A DNA stretch of 64,000 nucleotides from Pseudomonas sp. LBUM920. Lineage in GTDB: Bacteria > Pseudomonadota > Gammaproteobacteria > Pseudomonadales > Pseudomonadaceae. Both the position numbers and the translations under genes were made by a program. Location of the stretch: the NCBI RefSeq assembly GCF_003852315.1, contig NZ_CP027762.1, forward strand, positions 1,407,501-1,471,500, given 5' to 3'. The notes beneath the pieces are model-generated. The model was given only the letters and a program-made list of their open reading frames with translations. It did not search any database and was not told where the DNA came from. Below, one piece after another: positions 25,239 to 32,767 of this stretch; the first letter of the stretch is position 1, and the number at the start of each line of letters is the position of its first letter.

Positions 25239-25835
25239 ATGCTGGCCACTGTTTCAGCCTTAATGTTGTTGCTGCTTGCCCCTGGCCCGACCAACACCCT
25301 GTTGTTTCGTGCCGGGGTGTTGTTCGGGTACCGGGCGTCGTGGACGCTGGCGCTGGTCGAGTGCATGGCGTACCTGTTGCAGGTCTCGGTGTGGGGCGTG
25401 GCGTGGCTGTATCTGGCGGCGCATTCGCCGTGGGCGTTGAAAACCACGCAACTGGCGGCGGGCTGCTACCTGCTGTATGTCTCATTCAAGCTGTGGCAAC
25501 GCAAACACAGCGCCATCGATTCGATCCGTGACCGCTTCTCTGGCCTGTATTTTTTCTGGCTCACTGTGATGAATCCCAAAGGCCTGTTGATCGTTTCGTT
25601 CATCGCCCCGATCAGCGCATTTGCATCGTTGCAAGGCTATGCCGGGTTCATGGCCACGCTGGCATTGGTGGTGGTGCCGGTGGGGTCTGCCTGGATCGTG
25701 CTGGGCAGCCGCTTTGAAGGGGTTCAGAAGACGTGGCTCACGCCACTGAAGATCAACCGCGCGGCATCCGTGGCGATTTGTTGTTTTGCCACGCTCATGC
25801 TTGGGCGGTTGGCGCAGGCGGTTATCCAGGGCTGA
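25239..25835 (+). CDS. LysE/RhtB-family exporter
   Basis: A 198-residue inner-membrane protein with about six hydrophobic segments. The N-terminal LLLLAPGPTNTLLFRAG and central NPKGLLI motifs are typical of LysE/RhtB amino-acid or metabolite exporters. The GTNxxL variation and the lack of basic markers leave the substrate open. It starts two bases after the mexK stop, so it may be cotranscribed with the efflux operon. Confidence 0.86.
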   Translation: MLATVSALMLLLLAPGPTNTLLFRAGVLFGYRASWTLALVECMAYLLQVSVWGVAWLYLAAHSPWALKTTQLAAGCYLLYVSFKLWQRKHSAIDSIRDRFSGLYFFWLTVMNPKGLLIVSFIAPISAFASLQGYAGFMATLALVVVPVGSAWIVLGSRFEGVQKTWLTPLKINRAASVAICCFATLMLGRLAQAVIQG

Positions 25836-25842
25836 AACAACG

Positions 25843-25874
25843 GCGCCAAGGCCCGTGAACAGCGGCCTTGGCGC
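25843..25874. terminator. Hairpin between convergent genes, likely terminator
   Basis: Stem GCGCCAAGGCC / GGCCTTGGCGC with a 10-nt loop directly after the LysE gene and before the convergent DUF4197 gene. No T-run is visible. Confidence 0.6.
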
Positions 25875-25900
25875 AGGTGTCGAAGGTTTACTGCGAGCGG

Positions 25901-26590
25901 TTACAGCGCGCCGAATACCTTCTTCGCCAGGCTGGTGGCAGCCGCGGCGGGGTTCTTGCGGATGGTTTCTTCCTGCTGCGCGATCATCTTGAACAGGCCG
26001 TCCAGCGCCTGTTCGGTCACGTAGCTTTCGACGTTGGCACTTTTGGCATCAACCGCGCCGAATGCTGCGGCCTTGCCGGCCAGGGCGTTGTATTGCTGGG
26101 CGACGCCGACCTTGTCGGTGGCGGCCTTGACGATCGGCAGGAACTTGGCACGAATCTCTTCGCGGCTGCTTTTGTTCAGGTATTGAGTGGCCGAGTCCTG
26201 GCCACCGGTGAGGATGCCCTTGGCGTCGGTCACGCTCATGTTCTTCACCGCATTGACCAGGATCGGCTGAGCCTGGGTCACGGCGGTTTCTGCCGCTTGG
26301 TTCATGCTGGTTTCGAGCTGCGTGACCTGATCACCCATGCCGAACATTTTCAGCTTGTCGGCGACTTTACCGAGTTTGCCGGGCAGGCCGATTTTCACTT
26401 GCGGGTTGTTGCTGAAGCCACCGGGTGCGCCCAGTTGTTTCACGGCGATCTGTGCACCTTGGGTCAGTGCATCCTTGAGGCCGCCGCTGGCGTCGCCCTG
26501 GGACAGGCTGCCAAGTGACACCGCCATGGCGTTGGCGCCAAGCAGCAGGCCGGCGCACAGGGCAGTGAGGCGAAGAGAATTACGGAGCAT
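25901..26590 (-). CDS. DUF4197 domain protein, periplasmic
   Basis: A 229-residue protein with a Sec signal (cleavage likely after ANAMA, about residue 23) and a mainly helical DUF4197 domain containing GLKDALTQGAQIAV, MNQAAETAV and the C-terminal ALDGLFKMIAQQEETIRKNP. It is a widespread family of unknown function. It may form a unit with the upstream YbaY-like lipoprotein, which ends 30 nt before it. Confidence 0.9.
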   Translation of the reverse strand: MLRNSLRLTALCAGLLLGANAMAVSLGSLSQGDASGGLKDALTQGAQIAVKQLGAPGGFSNNPQVKIGLPGKLGKVADKLKMFGMGDQVTQLETSMNQAAETAVTQAQPILVNAVKNMSVTDAKGILTGGQDSATQYLNKSSREEIRAKFLPIVKAATDKVGVAQQYNALAGKAAAFGAVDAKSANVESYVTEQALDGLFKMIAQQEETIRKNPAAAATSLAKKVFGAL

Positions 26591-26619
26591 GGGCGCTTCC
26601 TTTTTTAAGCTGGGAATAA

Positions 26620-27015
26620 TCAGTGTGCGACCGCATCAACCCGCAGACGCAGGGGCTGTGGGTCTTGGCCGTTGAGTTGCACGGCGTGCCGCTCGGTGGT
26701 GATAAACAGTAGCTTGCCATCCAGCTCGATGCGAGCGCTGACCGAGTACGTGTTCCCCGGCTTGATCTGGGCCGGGTCGTAGCTCAGGTGAAACGGCAGC
26801 GGCACCTGGCCTTTGACCGGGCCTTTCTGCTCGGCGAGGGTCACGGCCGGAGCGTCCATCAAGGACACGTCCTGCAGGCTGACGCTCAAGGTGGCGGCGG
26901 GCGGCAGCGCGATACGTTGCAGGTAGAACACTTCGCCGTCGAGGCTGGCCTTGGGGGTCATGGATTGGCAGGCTCCGAGCAGGGCAGTCAGCCCCAGGAG
27001 GATGATCTTTTTCAT
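26620..27015 (-). CDS. YbaY-family lipoprotein
   Basis: A 131-residue lipoprotein with lipobox LGAC (Cys16). The mature part has the YbaY/META-type pattern: LDGEVFYLQRIALPPAATLSVSL, then PFHLSYDPAQI and YSVSARIELDGKLLF. ATG 27015 with AGGAG upstream is preferred to an in-frame start six codons earlier. Outer-membrane, function unknown. Confidence 0.88.
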   Translation of the reverse strand: MKKIILLGLTALLGACQSMTPKASLDGEVFYLQRIALPPAATLSVSLQDVSLMDAPAVTLAEQKGPVKGQVPLPFHLSYDPAQIKPGNTYSVSARIELDGKLLFITTERHAVQLNGQDPQPLRLRVDAVAH

Positions 27016-27066
27016 GGTACAGCTCCTTTTCAACGGCGCCGGAAACCGCCCGACGCCTCGTTCACT

Positions 27067-29586
27067 CTAGCGGCTTTCTTCAGCGTTTACCGGCTCGGGT
27101 TCGGTCGGCGTTTCGGCTGCGCCATCGACGCGGTGCAACGCCACTTGGCGGATCGACAAACGAATATCGGCGGGCAGCACGCGTTTGGCTGCACCTTCGG
27201 CCAACTCACCGAGCAGGTCGTGATAACTCAACTTGCCGGCCTCATCGCGACGCAGCACATCTTGCTCCAGCAACGTCTGGATAAAATGTCGGAAAAGGCT
27301 CTTGTCGAAGAACTCCGGGGCATTTAGGCCATGCAGGATCGACAGGCGCTGAGCCATGATCGTGCACAGGTCTTCCAGTTCTTCGGCGCTGATGGTGTTC
27401 TGGCCGCTGTTGAGCAGCAGCGAGATCGCCATGTAGAAGCGTTGCAAGGTCTGGGCAATGCTCTTGGACAGCAGCGTCAGCAGCACAAAATGCCGCGAGC
27501 TCGGTGCCGGGCGCAGGTACACCTCATTCTCGAAGCGCAGTAGGCCTTGTTCGACAAACGCCTCCAGCCAGTGGTCGACCACCGCGTCCAGCTCATCCAG
27601 CGACCAGCGGATAAACAGCTCCGATTGCAGGTACGGGTACAGCGCACGGGTGTAGCGCAGGATTTGTTCGCGGCTCATGCGCGAGCTGCTCTGGAAGAAA
27701 CTCGCCAGCAACGCCGGCAGGGCGAAGATGTGCAGCACGTTGTTGCGGTAGTAGGTCATCAGGACGGCATTTTGCTCGTCCAGGTACAAAATCTTACCCA
27801 GGGCGTCGCTTTGCTCCGACAGCAGGTCCATGTCCTTGACGTGCTTGATCAGCGCCAGGCCATCGCCTTCCGGCAAGGTGGTGTGCGGTGAGTAGGGCAC
27901 GCGGCGCAGCAGCGCCAGGTACAGGTCCAATTGGCGCGCCATGGCCTGTTCATCCAGGGCCAGGCGGGTGGTGGAAAGCAACGCCAAGGCCACCAGGTTC
28001 ACCGGGTTGACCGCGGCGGCCTCGTTCAAGTGGCGGGCCACCTGCTCGCCAAGGCGGTTGGTGGTTTCGTTGAGCCACGCCGGCTTGTAGTTCGGGCCCA
28101 GCTCCTGGGCGCGCCAGTCGGGTTGCTCGGCGTCGAGGAACTCGGCCAGCTTGATCGGCTCGCCAAAGTTGACCGCGACTTGGCCAAAGCGCTGCTTGAG
28201 CGCGCCGACCACCTTGAAAATATCGAAGATCGACTCTTTTTTCTTGCTCGCGCCGCGCAGCTCGCCGAGGTAGGTGCGGCCTTCCAGCACGCGTTCATAG
28301 CCGATGTACACCGGCACGAAGACGATCGGCATGCGTGAGGAGCGCAAAAAGCTGCGCAGGGTAATCGCCAGCATCCCGGTCTTCGGTTGCAGCATGCGCC
28401 CGGTGCGCGAGCGTCCGCCTTCGACGAAGTACTCCACCGGAAAGCCCTTGGTGAACAAGGTGTGCAGGTATTCGTTGAACACCGAGGTGTACAGCGGGTT
28501 GCCCTTGAAGGTGCGGCGCATGAAAAACGCACCGCCACGGCGCAGCAGGCTGCCGATCACCGGCATGTTCAGGTTGATACCGGCGGCGATGTGCGGCGGG
28601 GTCAGGCCGTTTTTGAACAGCAGGTAGGACAGCAGCAAGTAGTCGATATGGCTGCGGTGACACGGTACGTAGATCACCTCGTAACCCTGGGCAACCTTTT
28701 GCACACCTTCGATGTTGTTGACCTTGATGCCGTCGTAGATCTTGTTCCAGAACCAGCTGAGCACCACTTCCAGGAAGCGAATCGCGGTGTAGGTGTAGTC
28801 CGAAGCGATCTCGTTGCCGTAGCGCAAGGCTTGGGCCTTGGCTTTTTCCGGGGAGATTTTCTCGCGTTCGGCCTCTTCGCTGATGGCTTGGCGCACCAAC
28901 GGCATGTTCACCAGGCCTTTGACCAGGTTGCGCCGGTGCGACAGGTCGGGGCCGATCACGGCGGTCTTCAGGTTACGGAAGTGCACCCGCAGGATGCGCT
29001 GGGCCATGCGCACGGTGCGTTCGTGACCTTTATTGTGCTCGATCAATTCACGCAGGTTGATAGGCGCGGAGAATTGCACGCGGGTCTTGCGACCCAGGAT
29101 CAGGATGCTCAGCAAACGGCGCAGGCGCCCGGTGACGGCCCAGCTGTCGGCAAACAGCAGTTTCCACGGGCTGGACTCGCTCTCGGGCGATTGGCCCCAG
29201 AACACGCTGACCGGAATGATTTGTGCATTCTCTTCGGCGTGTTCGGTCAGGGTGTTGACCAGCCGGGTCAGGGTCGGCGGTGCGCCGCGCTTGTCCTGAC
29301 GGCCGAGCCAATCCGGTTCGGGCGTGAGGTAGAAGAACGCGGCGGGTTCGATCTGCGGGCCTACCGAGACCGGCAGCACCGGGCGCGGCAAGCCGGCCTT
29401 GGTGCACTCGGTATCGACCACGGCCAATTCGGTGAGGGAGGGCGATTGCAGGACGTAAAACACCGGCCGGCTGCGGTCGAGGTTAAGGGTTAGGGACGAC
29501 TGGTTGATCGTCTCCGAGCGAACCCAGAGGTACAACAGTCGGCGCAAGGTGCCAAACACCAGACGGCGGAACGGAGAGCGGGTCAT
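27067..29586 (-). CDS. plsB: Glycerol-3-phosphate 1-O-acyltransferase
   Basis: An 839-residue inner-membrane-associated enzyme catalysing the first acylation in phospholipid synthesis. The acyltransferase motif HX4D is at His310-Asp315 (PCHRSHIDYLLL). It is followed by the FFMRRTFKGN block, the glycerol-phosphate-binding YFVEGGRSRTG block and a later VPVYIGYE block. Length matches PlsB and the order matches PAO1 (PA3673). Confidence 0.97.
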   Translation of the reverse strand: MTRSPFRRLVFGTLRRLLYLWVRSETINQSSLTLNLDRSRPVFYVLQSPSLTELAVVDTECTKAGLPRPVLPVSVGPQIEPAAFFYLTPEPDWLGRQDKRGAPPTLTRLVNTLTEHAEENAQIIPVSVFWGQSPESESSPWKLLFADSWAVTGRLRRLLSILILGRKTRVQFSAPINLRELIEHNKGHERTVRMAQRILRVHFRNLKTAVIGPDLSHRRNLVKGLVNMPLVRQAISEEAEREKISPEKAKAQALRYGNEIASDYTYTAIRFLEVVLSWFWNKIYDGIKVNNIEGVQKVAQGYEVIYVPCHRSHIDYLLLSYLLFKNGLTPPHIAAGINLNMPVIGSLLRRGGAFFMRRTFKGNPLYTSVFNEYLHTLFTKGFPVEYFVEGGRSRTGRMLQPKTGMLAITLRSFLRSSRMPIVFVPVYIGYERVLEGRTYLGELRGASKKKESIFDIFKVVGALKQRFGQVAVNFGEPIKLAEFLDAEQPDWRAQELGPNYKPAWLNETTNRLGEQVARHLNEAAAVNPVNLVALALLSTTRLALDEQAMARQLDLYLALLRRVPYSPHTTLPEGDGLALIKHVKDMDLLSEQSDALGKILYLDEQNAVLMTYYRNNVLHIFALPALLASFFQSSSRMSREQILRYTRALYPYLQSELFIRWSLDELDAVVDHWLEAFVEQGLLRFENEVYLRPAPSSRHFVLLTLLSKSIAQTLQRFYMAISLLLNSGQNTISAEELEDLCTIMAQRLSILHGLNAPEFFDKSLFRHFIQTLLEQDVLRRDEAGKLSYHDLLGELAEGAAKRVLPADIRLSIRQVALHRVDGAAETPTEPEPVNAEESR

Positions 29587-29686
29587 AGGCGTGCTGCTTC
29601 AAGTGGAAAAAACCGAGCAGGCGCTCGGGCGGGTAGTGTGCCGTATTCGCCGAAAATCGGCAAAAAAGCAGCGATGTAAACTTGAG

Positions 29687-29714
29687 TTGAACGTTTTTGA
29701 GCCTGTCTTATACT
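29687..29714 (+). promoter_or_regulatory. Sigma-70 promoter of the cold-shock gene
   Basis: -35 TTGAAC (29687-29692), 16-bp spacer and -10 TATACT (29709-29714). It lies about 54 nt upstream of the csp start. Confidence 0.7.
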
Positions 29715-29767
29715 CGGCAGTTCAATGCGACTGACTCAACAATAAAAAGCATGTGGGAGCAAAACTG

Positions 29768-29977
29768 ATGGCAACGCGCGAAACCGGCAATGTGAAGTGG
29801 TTCAACGATGCAAAGGGCTATGGCTTTATTCAACGCGAGGACGGCAAGGATGTGTTTGTGCACTACCGCGCCATTCGCGGTGACGGCCACCGCTCACTGG
29901 CCGAGGGCCAGCAGGTGGAATACGCCGTGGTGACCGGCGAGAAGGGGTTGCAGGCGGAGGATGTGGTGGGGTTGTAA
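29768..29977 (+). CDS. Cold-shock domain protein (CspA family)
   Basis: A 69-residue nucleic-acid-binding protein made of one cold-shock domain, with RNP1 KGYGFIQ and RNP2 VFVHY. It likely acts as an RNA chaperone or antiterminator. The RNP2 reads VFVHYRAI rather than the more common VFVHFSAI, a feature of one Csp subgroup. A GGGAG motif lies upstream of ATG 29768. A position equivalent to PA1159, beside rlmA-dapE-ndvB, is recalled from PAO1. Confidence 0.95.
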   Translation: MATRETGNVKWFNDAKGYGFIQREDGKDVFVHYRAIRGDGHRSLAEGQQVEYAVVTGEKGLQAEDVVGL

Positions 29978-30000
29978 GGCAGACCACCTCCTGCCTTGAT

Positions 30001-30110
30001 AACCCAATCAACTGTGGGAGCTGGCTTGCCTGCGATGCGGACACCTCGGTCTATCAGACAGACCACCGTGATGCCATCGCAGGCAAGCCAGCTCCCACAT
30101 TGATTGGGTT
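30001..30110. repeat. REPIN with long, nearly perfect arms
   Basis: Inverted pair of the GTGGGAGCTGGCTTGCCTGCGATG type. Complementarity extends outward: the left flank AACCCAATCAA mirrors the right flank TTGATTGGGTT, so each arm is about 37 nt. It lies between the cold-shock gene and the convergent hypothetical gene. Confidence 0.93.
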
Positions 30111-30122
30111 TGCAGCTTCAGT

Positions 30123-30500
30123 TCAGGCCGTTTTCCAGGTGATCTGCTCTTCACCGTCTGCGCTGATACGAATCCAGGTGTCGGCACTTTCCTCACCTTC
30201 TTCCTCAACCCACGTGCCCGGTGCGCAACGTACTTCGACGTTCAGCGCAGCAAACGCAGCGCGGGCGCAGGCGATGTCGTCTTCCCACGGGGTCTGGTCA
30301 CTTTCCAGGTACAGACTGTTCCATTTGCCTACCGCTTTTGGCAGCCAGGTGACTGGCACATTGCCGGCCTTGCACTTGTAGGTCTGGCCCTTCTGAACCC
30401 AGTCGGTGCACGGGCCCAGCGCGGCGCCCAGCCAGGCGGCGATGGCTTTGTGGTCGACGTCGGCGTCCTTCAGGTAAATCTCGATATCAGGTTGGCGCAT
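30123..30500 (-). CDS. Conserved hypothetical protein (PA1160-like)
   Basis: A 125-residue acidic cytoplasmic protein without a signal peptide, rich in Trp and with three Cys residues. Recurrent features are HKAIAAWLGAALGPC and a Glu-rich stretch EEEGEESADTW. ATG 30500 has AGGAA upstream. It follows rlmA and dapE on the same strand. I know no function. Confidence 0.75.
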   Translation of the reverse strand: MRQPDIEIYLKDADVDHKAIAAWLGAALGPCTDWVQKGQTYKCKAGNVPVTWLPKAVGKWNSLYLESDQTPWEDDIACARAAFAALNVEVRCAPGTWVEEEGEESADTWIRISADGEEQITWKTA

Positions 30501-30554
30501 GGATGTTCCTCGTTGCGGGATTCGAAAATCCATTCGCGGATGCTTAAAAGTCGG

Positions 30555-31364
30555 TTATTGAAGCACGAAATAATCGTAGCGCATCGACACCGTGACCTGC
30601 AGCGGCTCGGCGGCCTCGATCACCTCGGCGCGGCGCTCGGCACTCGCGCGCCAGCCGTGCGGCGTCATCGCCAGCAGGTGGGCGCGGTCGTTTGGCTCGG
30701 CCAGGCTCAAGGTGAATTCCAGGGTTTCGCTGTGCGCCAGGCTCATGCCATCCGGCACCAGGGCCAGATGTTTGTCGTCGGTGTACTCGCGCACTTCGTC
30801 GTACAGGCGTTCGCGCAGTTCCATCAGGTGGCCGGCCGTCGGGCCGACTTTCATCAGACCGCCGCCAGGGCTGAGCAGACGCTTGGCCTCCTGCCAATCC
30901 AATGGGCTGAAAACGCTGGCGAGAAATTGGCAACTGCCCGAGGCCAGCGGCACGCGCGCCATGCTGGCAATCAACCAGGTCAGCGCCGGGTTGCGCTTGC
31001 ACGCACGTTTGACCGCTTCCTTGGAAATGTCCAGCGCGTAGCCGTCAGCATGGGGCAGGGCCTCGGCGATTTGCGCGGTGTAGTAACCCTCGCCACAACC
31101 GATGTCCACCCAACGCTGCGGCGCACGTTCCGCGGCCAGTTCAGCCAGGCGCTTGGCCACCGGCGCGTAATGCCCGGCGTTGAGGAAGTCGCGGCGTGCC
31201 TCGACCATGGCGAGGTTATCGCCCGGGTCGCGGCTGTTTTTGTGCTGCACCGGCAACAGGTTCAGGTAACCCTGGCGCGCGCGGTCGAAACGGTGCCCGG
31301 CCGGGCACGCCACGCCATTGTCCACCGCGTTGAGCGGTGCGCTGCAAATGGGGCAGGCGAGCAT
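30555..31364 (-). CDS. rlmA: 23S rRNA (guanine745-N1)-methyltransferase
   Basis: A 269-residue methyltransferase with an N-terminal zinc finger (Cys4, Cys7, Cys20, His24) and a SAM-binding motif WVDIGCGEGYYT. This two-part layout is characteristic of RlmA(I), which methylates G745 in helix 35 of 23S rRNA. The dapE stop overlaps its ATG by one base (TGATG), so the two are coupled. Confidence 0.92.
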   Translation of the reverse strand: MLACPICSAPLNAVDNGVACPAGHRFDRARQGYLNLLPVQHKNSRDPGDNLAMVEARRDFLNAGHYAPVAKRLAELAAERAPQRWVDIGCGEGYYTAQIAEALPHADGYALDISKEAVKRACKRNPALTWLIASMARVPLASGSCQFLASVFSPLDWQEAKRLLSPGGGLMKVGPTAGHLMELRERLYDEVREYTDDKHLALVPDGMSLAHSETLEFTLSLAEPNDRAHLLAMTPHGWRASAERRAEVIEAAEPLQVTVSMRYDYFVLQ

Positions 31365-32515
31365 CAGGCGAGCAACTTGATCAGGGTCTGGTAATAGATT
31401 TCGGTCAGCACATCGAGGTCGCTGGCCAGAATACGCTCGTTGACCTGGTGGATTGTCGCGTTGACCGGGCCCAGTTCCACGACCTGAGTGCCAAGGGTGG
31501 CAATGAAACGCCCATCGGAGGTGCCGCCGCTGGTGGAGGCTTTGGTTTCGCGACCGGTGATCGCCTTGATGCTGGCCGACACCGCATCCAGCAACGCGCC
31601 GGGCTCGGTGAGGAACGGCAGGCCCGACAGCGCCCACTCCACGTGCCAGTCCAGGCCATGCTTGTCGAGAATCGCCGCAACGCGCTGTTGCAGGCCCTCG
31701 ACGGTGGACTCGGTGGAGAAGCGGAAGTTGAACACCGCCGTCAGGTCACCGGGGATCACGTTGGTGGCGCCGGTGCCGGAGTTGAGGTTGGAAATCTGGA
31801 AGCTGGTCGGCGGGAAGAAGGCGTTGCCGTCGTCCCAGTGCTCGGCGGCCAATTCGGCCAAGGCTGGGGCGGCGAGGTGGATCGGGTTCTTCGCCAGGTG
31901 AGGGTACGCCACGTGGCCTTGCACGCCGCGCACGGTCAGGGTGGCGCCGAGGGAGCCACGACGGCCGTTTTTGACCACATCGCCCACCAGCGTGGTGCTC
32001 GACGGTTCGCCGACGATGCACCAGTCCAAGCGCTCCTTGCGTGCTGCCAGGCGTTCGATCACGGCTTTGGTGCCGTGGTGCGCCGGGCCTTCTTCATCGC
32101 TGGTGATCAGGAAGGCGACCGAGCCTTTGTGGTCCGGGTAGTCGCTGACGAAACGCTCGGAGGCCACCAGCATGGCGGCCAGGCTGCCTTTCATGTCTGC
32201 CGCGCCACGGCCGCAGAGCATGCCGTTTTCGTCGATCAGCGCGTCGAACGGGTCATTCTGCCAGGCGCCCACCGGGCCGGTCGGTACCACGTCGGTGTGG
32301 CCGGCAAAGCACAGCACCGGGCCGTCGTGCTTGCCGTGGGTGGCCCAGAAGTTGTCCACATCTTCGATACGCATCGGCTCCAGCGCAAAGCCGGCGTCGC
32401 CCAGGCGCTGCATCATCAGCTTCTGGCAATCGGCGTCGATCGGCGTCACGGAGGGGCGACGGATCAGGTCGATAGCGAGTTGAAGGGTCGGCGAAAGGTC
32501 GGCATGGGCCGTCAT
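31364..32515 (-). CDS. dapE: Succinyl-diaminopimelate desuccinylase
   Basis: A 383-residue zinc metallohydrolase that removes succinate from N-succinyl-LL-DAP in lysine/mDAP synthesis. Metal-binding segments are CFAGHTDVVP, GRGAADMKG, SDEEGPA and the C-terminal FIATLGTQVVELGP region. Length and motifs match DapE. It overlaps rlmA and lies downstream of ndvB. Confidence 0.97.
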   Translation of the reverse strand: MTAHADLSPTLQLAIDLIRRPSVTPIDADCQKLMMQRLGDAGFALEPMRIEDVDNFWATHGKHDGPVLCFAGHTDVVPTGPVGAWQNDPFDALIDENGMLCGRGAADMKGSLAAMLVASERFVSDYPDHKGSVAFLITSDEEGPAHHGTKAVIERLAARKERLDWCIVGEPSSTTLVGDVVKNGRRGSLGATLTVRGVQGHVAYPHLAKNPIHLAAPALAELAAEHWDDGNAFFPPTSFQISNLNSGTGATNVIPGDLTAVFNFRFSTESTVEGLQQRVAAILDKHGLDWHVEWALSGLPFLTEPGALLDAVSASIKAITGRETKASTSGGTSDGRFIATLGTQVVELGPVNATIHQVNERILASDLDVLTEIYYQTLIKLLA

Positions 32516-32588
32516 GGGGGAACTCCGAAAGCGTGTTATGGGCGCAGGACGAATGTGGAATACACAACCTGAATCGGCGCAAATCTAA

Positions 32589-32675
32589 TGTGGGAGCTGG
32601 CTTGCCTGCGATAGCTTCGCCGCGGTGTACCTGACAGACCGCGGCGTGTGCATAGCAGGCAAGCCAGCTCCCACA
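32589..32675. repeat. REPIN, GGCTTGCCTGCGA subtype
   Basis: Inverted GTGGGAGCTGGCTTGCCTGCGATA / AGCAGGCAAGCCAGCTCCCAC pair with an inner CCGCGG palindromic zone, in the ndvB-dapE intergenic region. Confidence 0.92.
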
Positions 32676-32721
32676 GAAAGCAGGGCGTGGCCAAGTCTCA
32701 CAAAACGGCCGTTATCTTATA

Positions 32722-32749
32722 GCAAAACGGCGGCCAAGGGCCGCCGTTT
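32722..32749 (-). terminator. Intrinsic terminator after ndvB
   Basis: Stem AAACGGCGGCC / GGCCGCCGTTT with a 3-nt loop, read on the minus strand with a T-run, 19 nt after the ndvB stop. Confidence 0.9.
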
Positions 32750-32767
32750 AGTGCATTGCGCAAGTTT

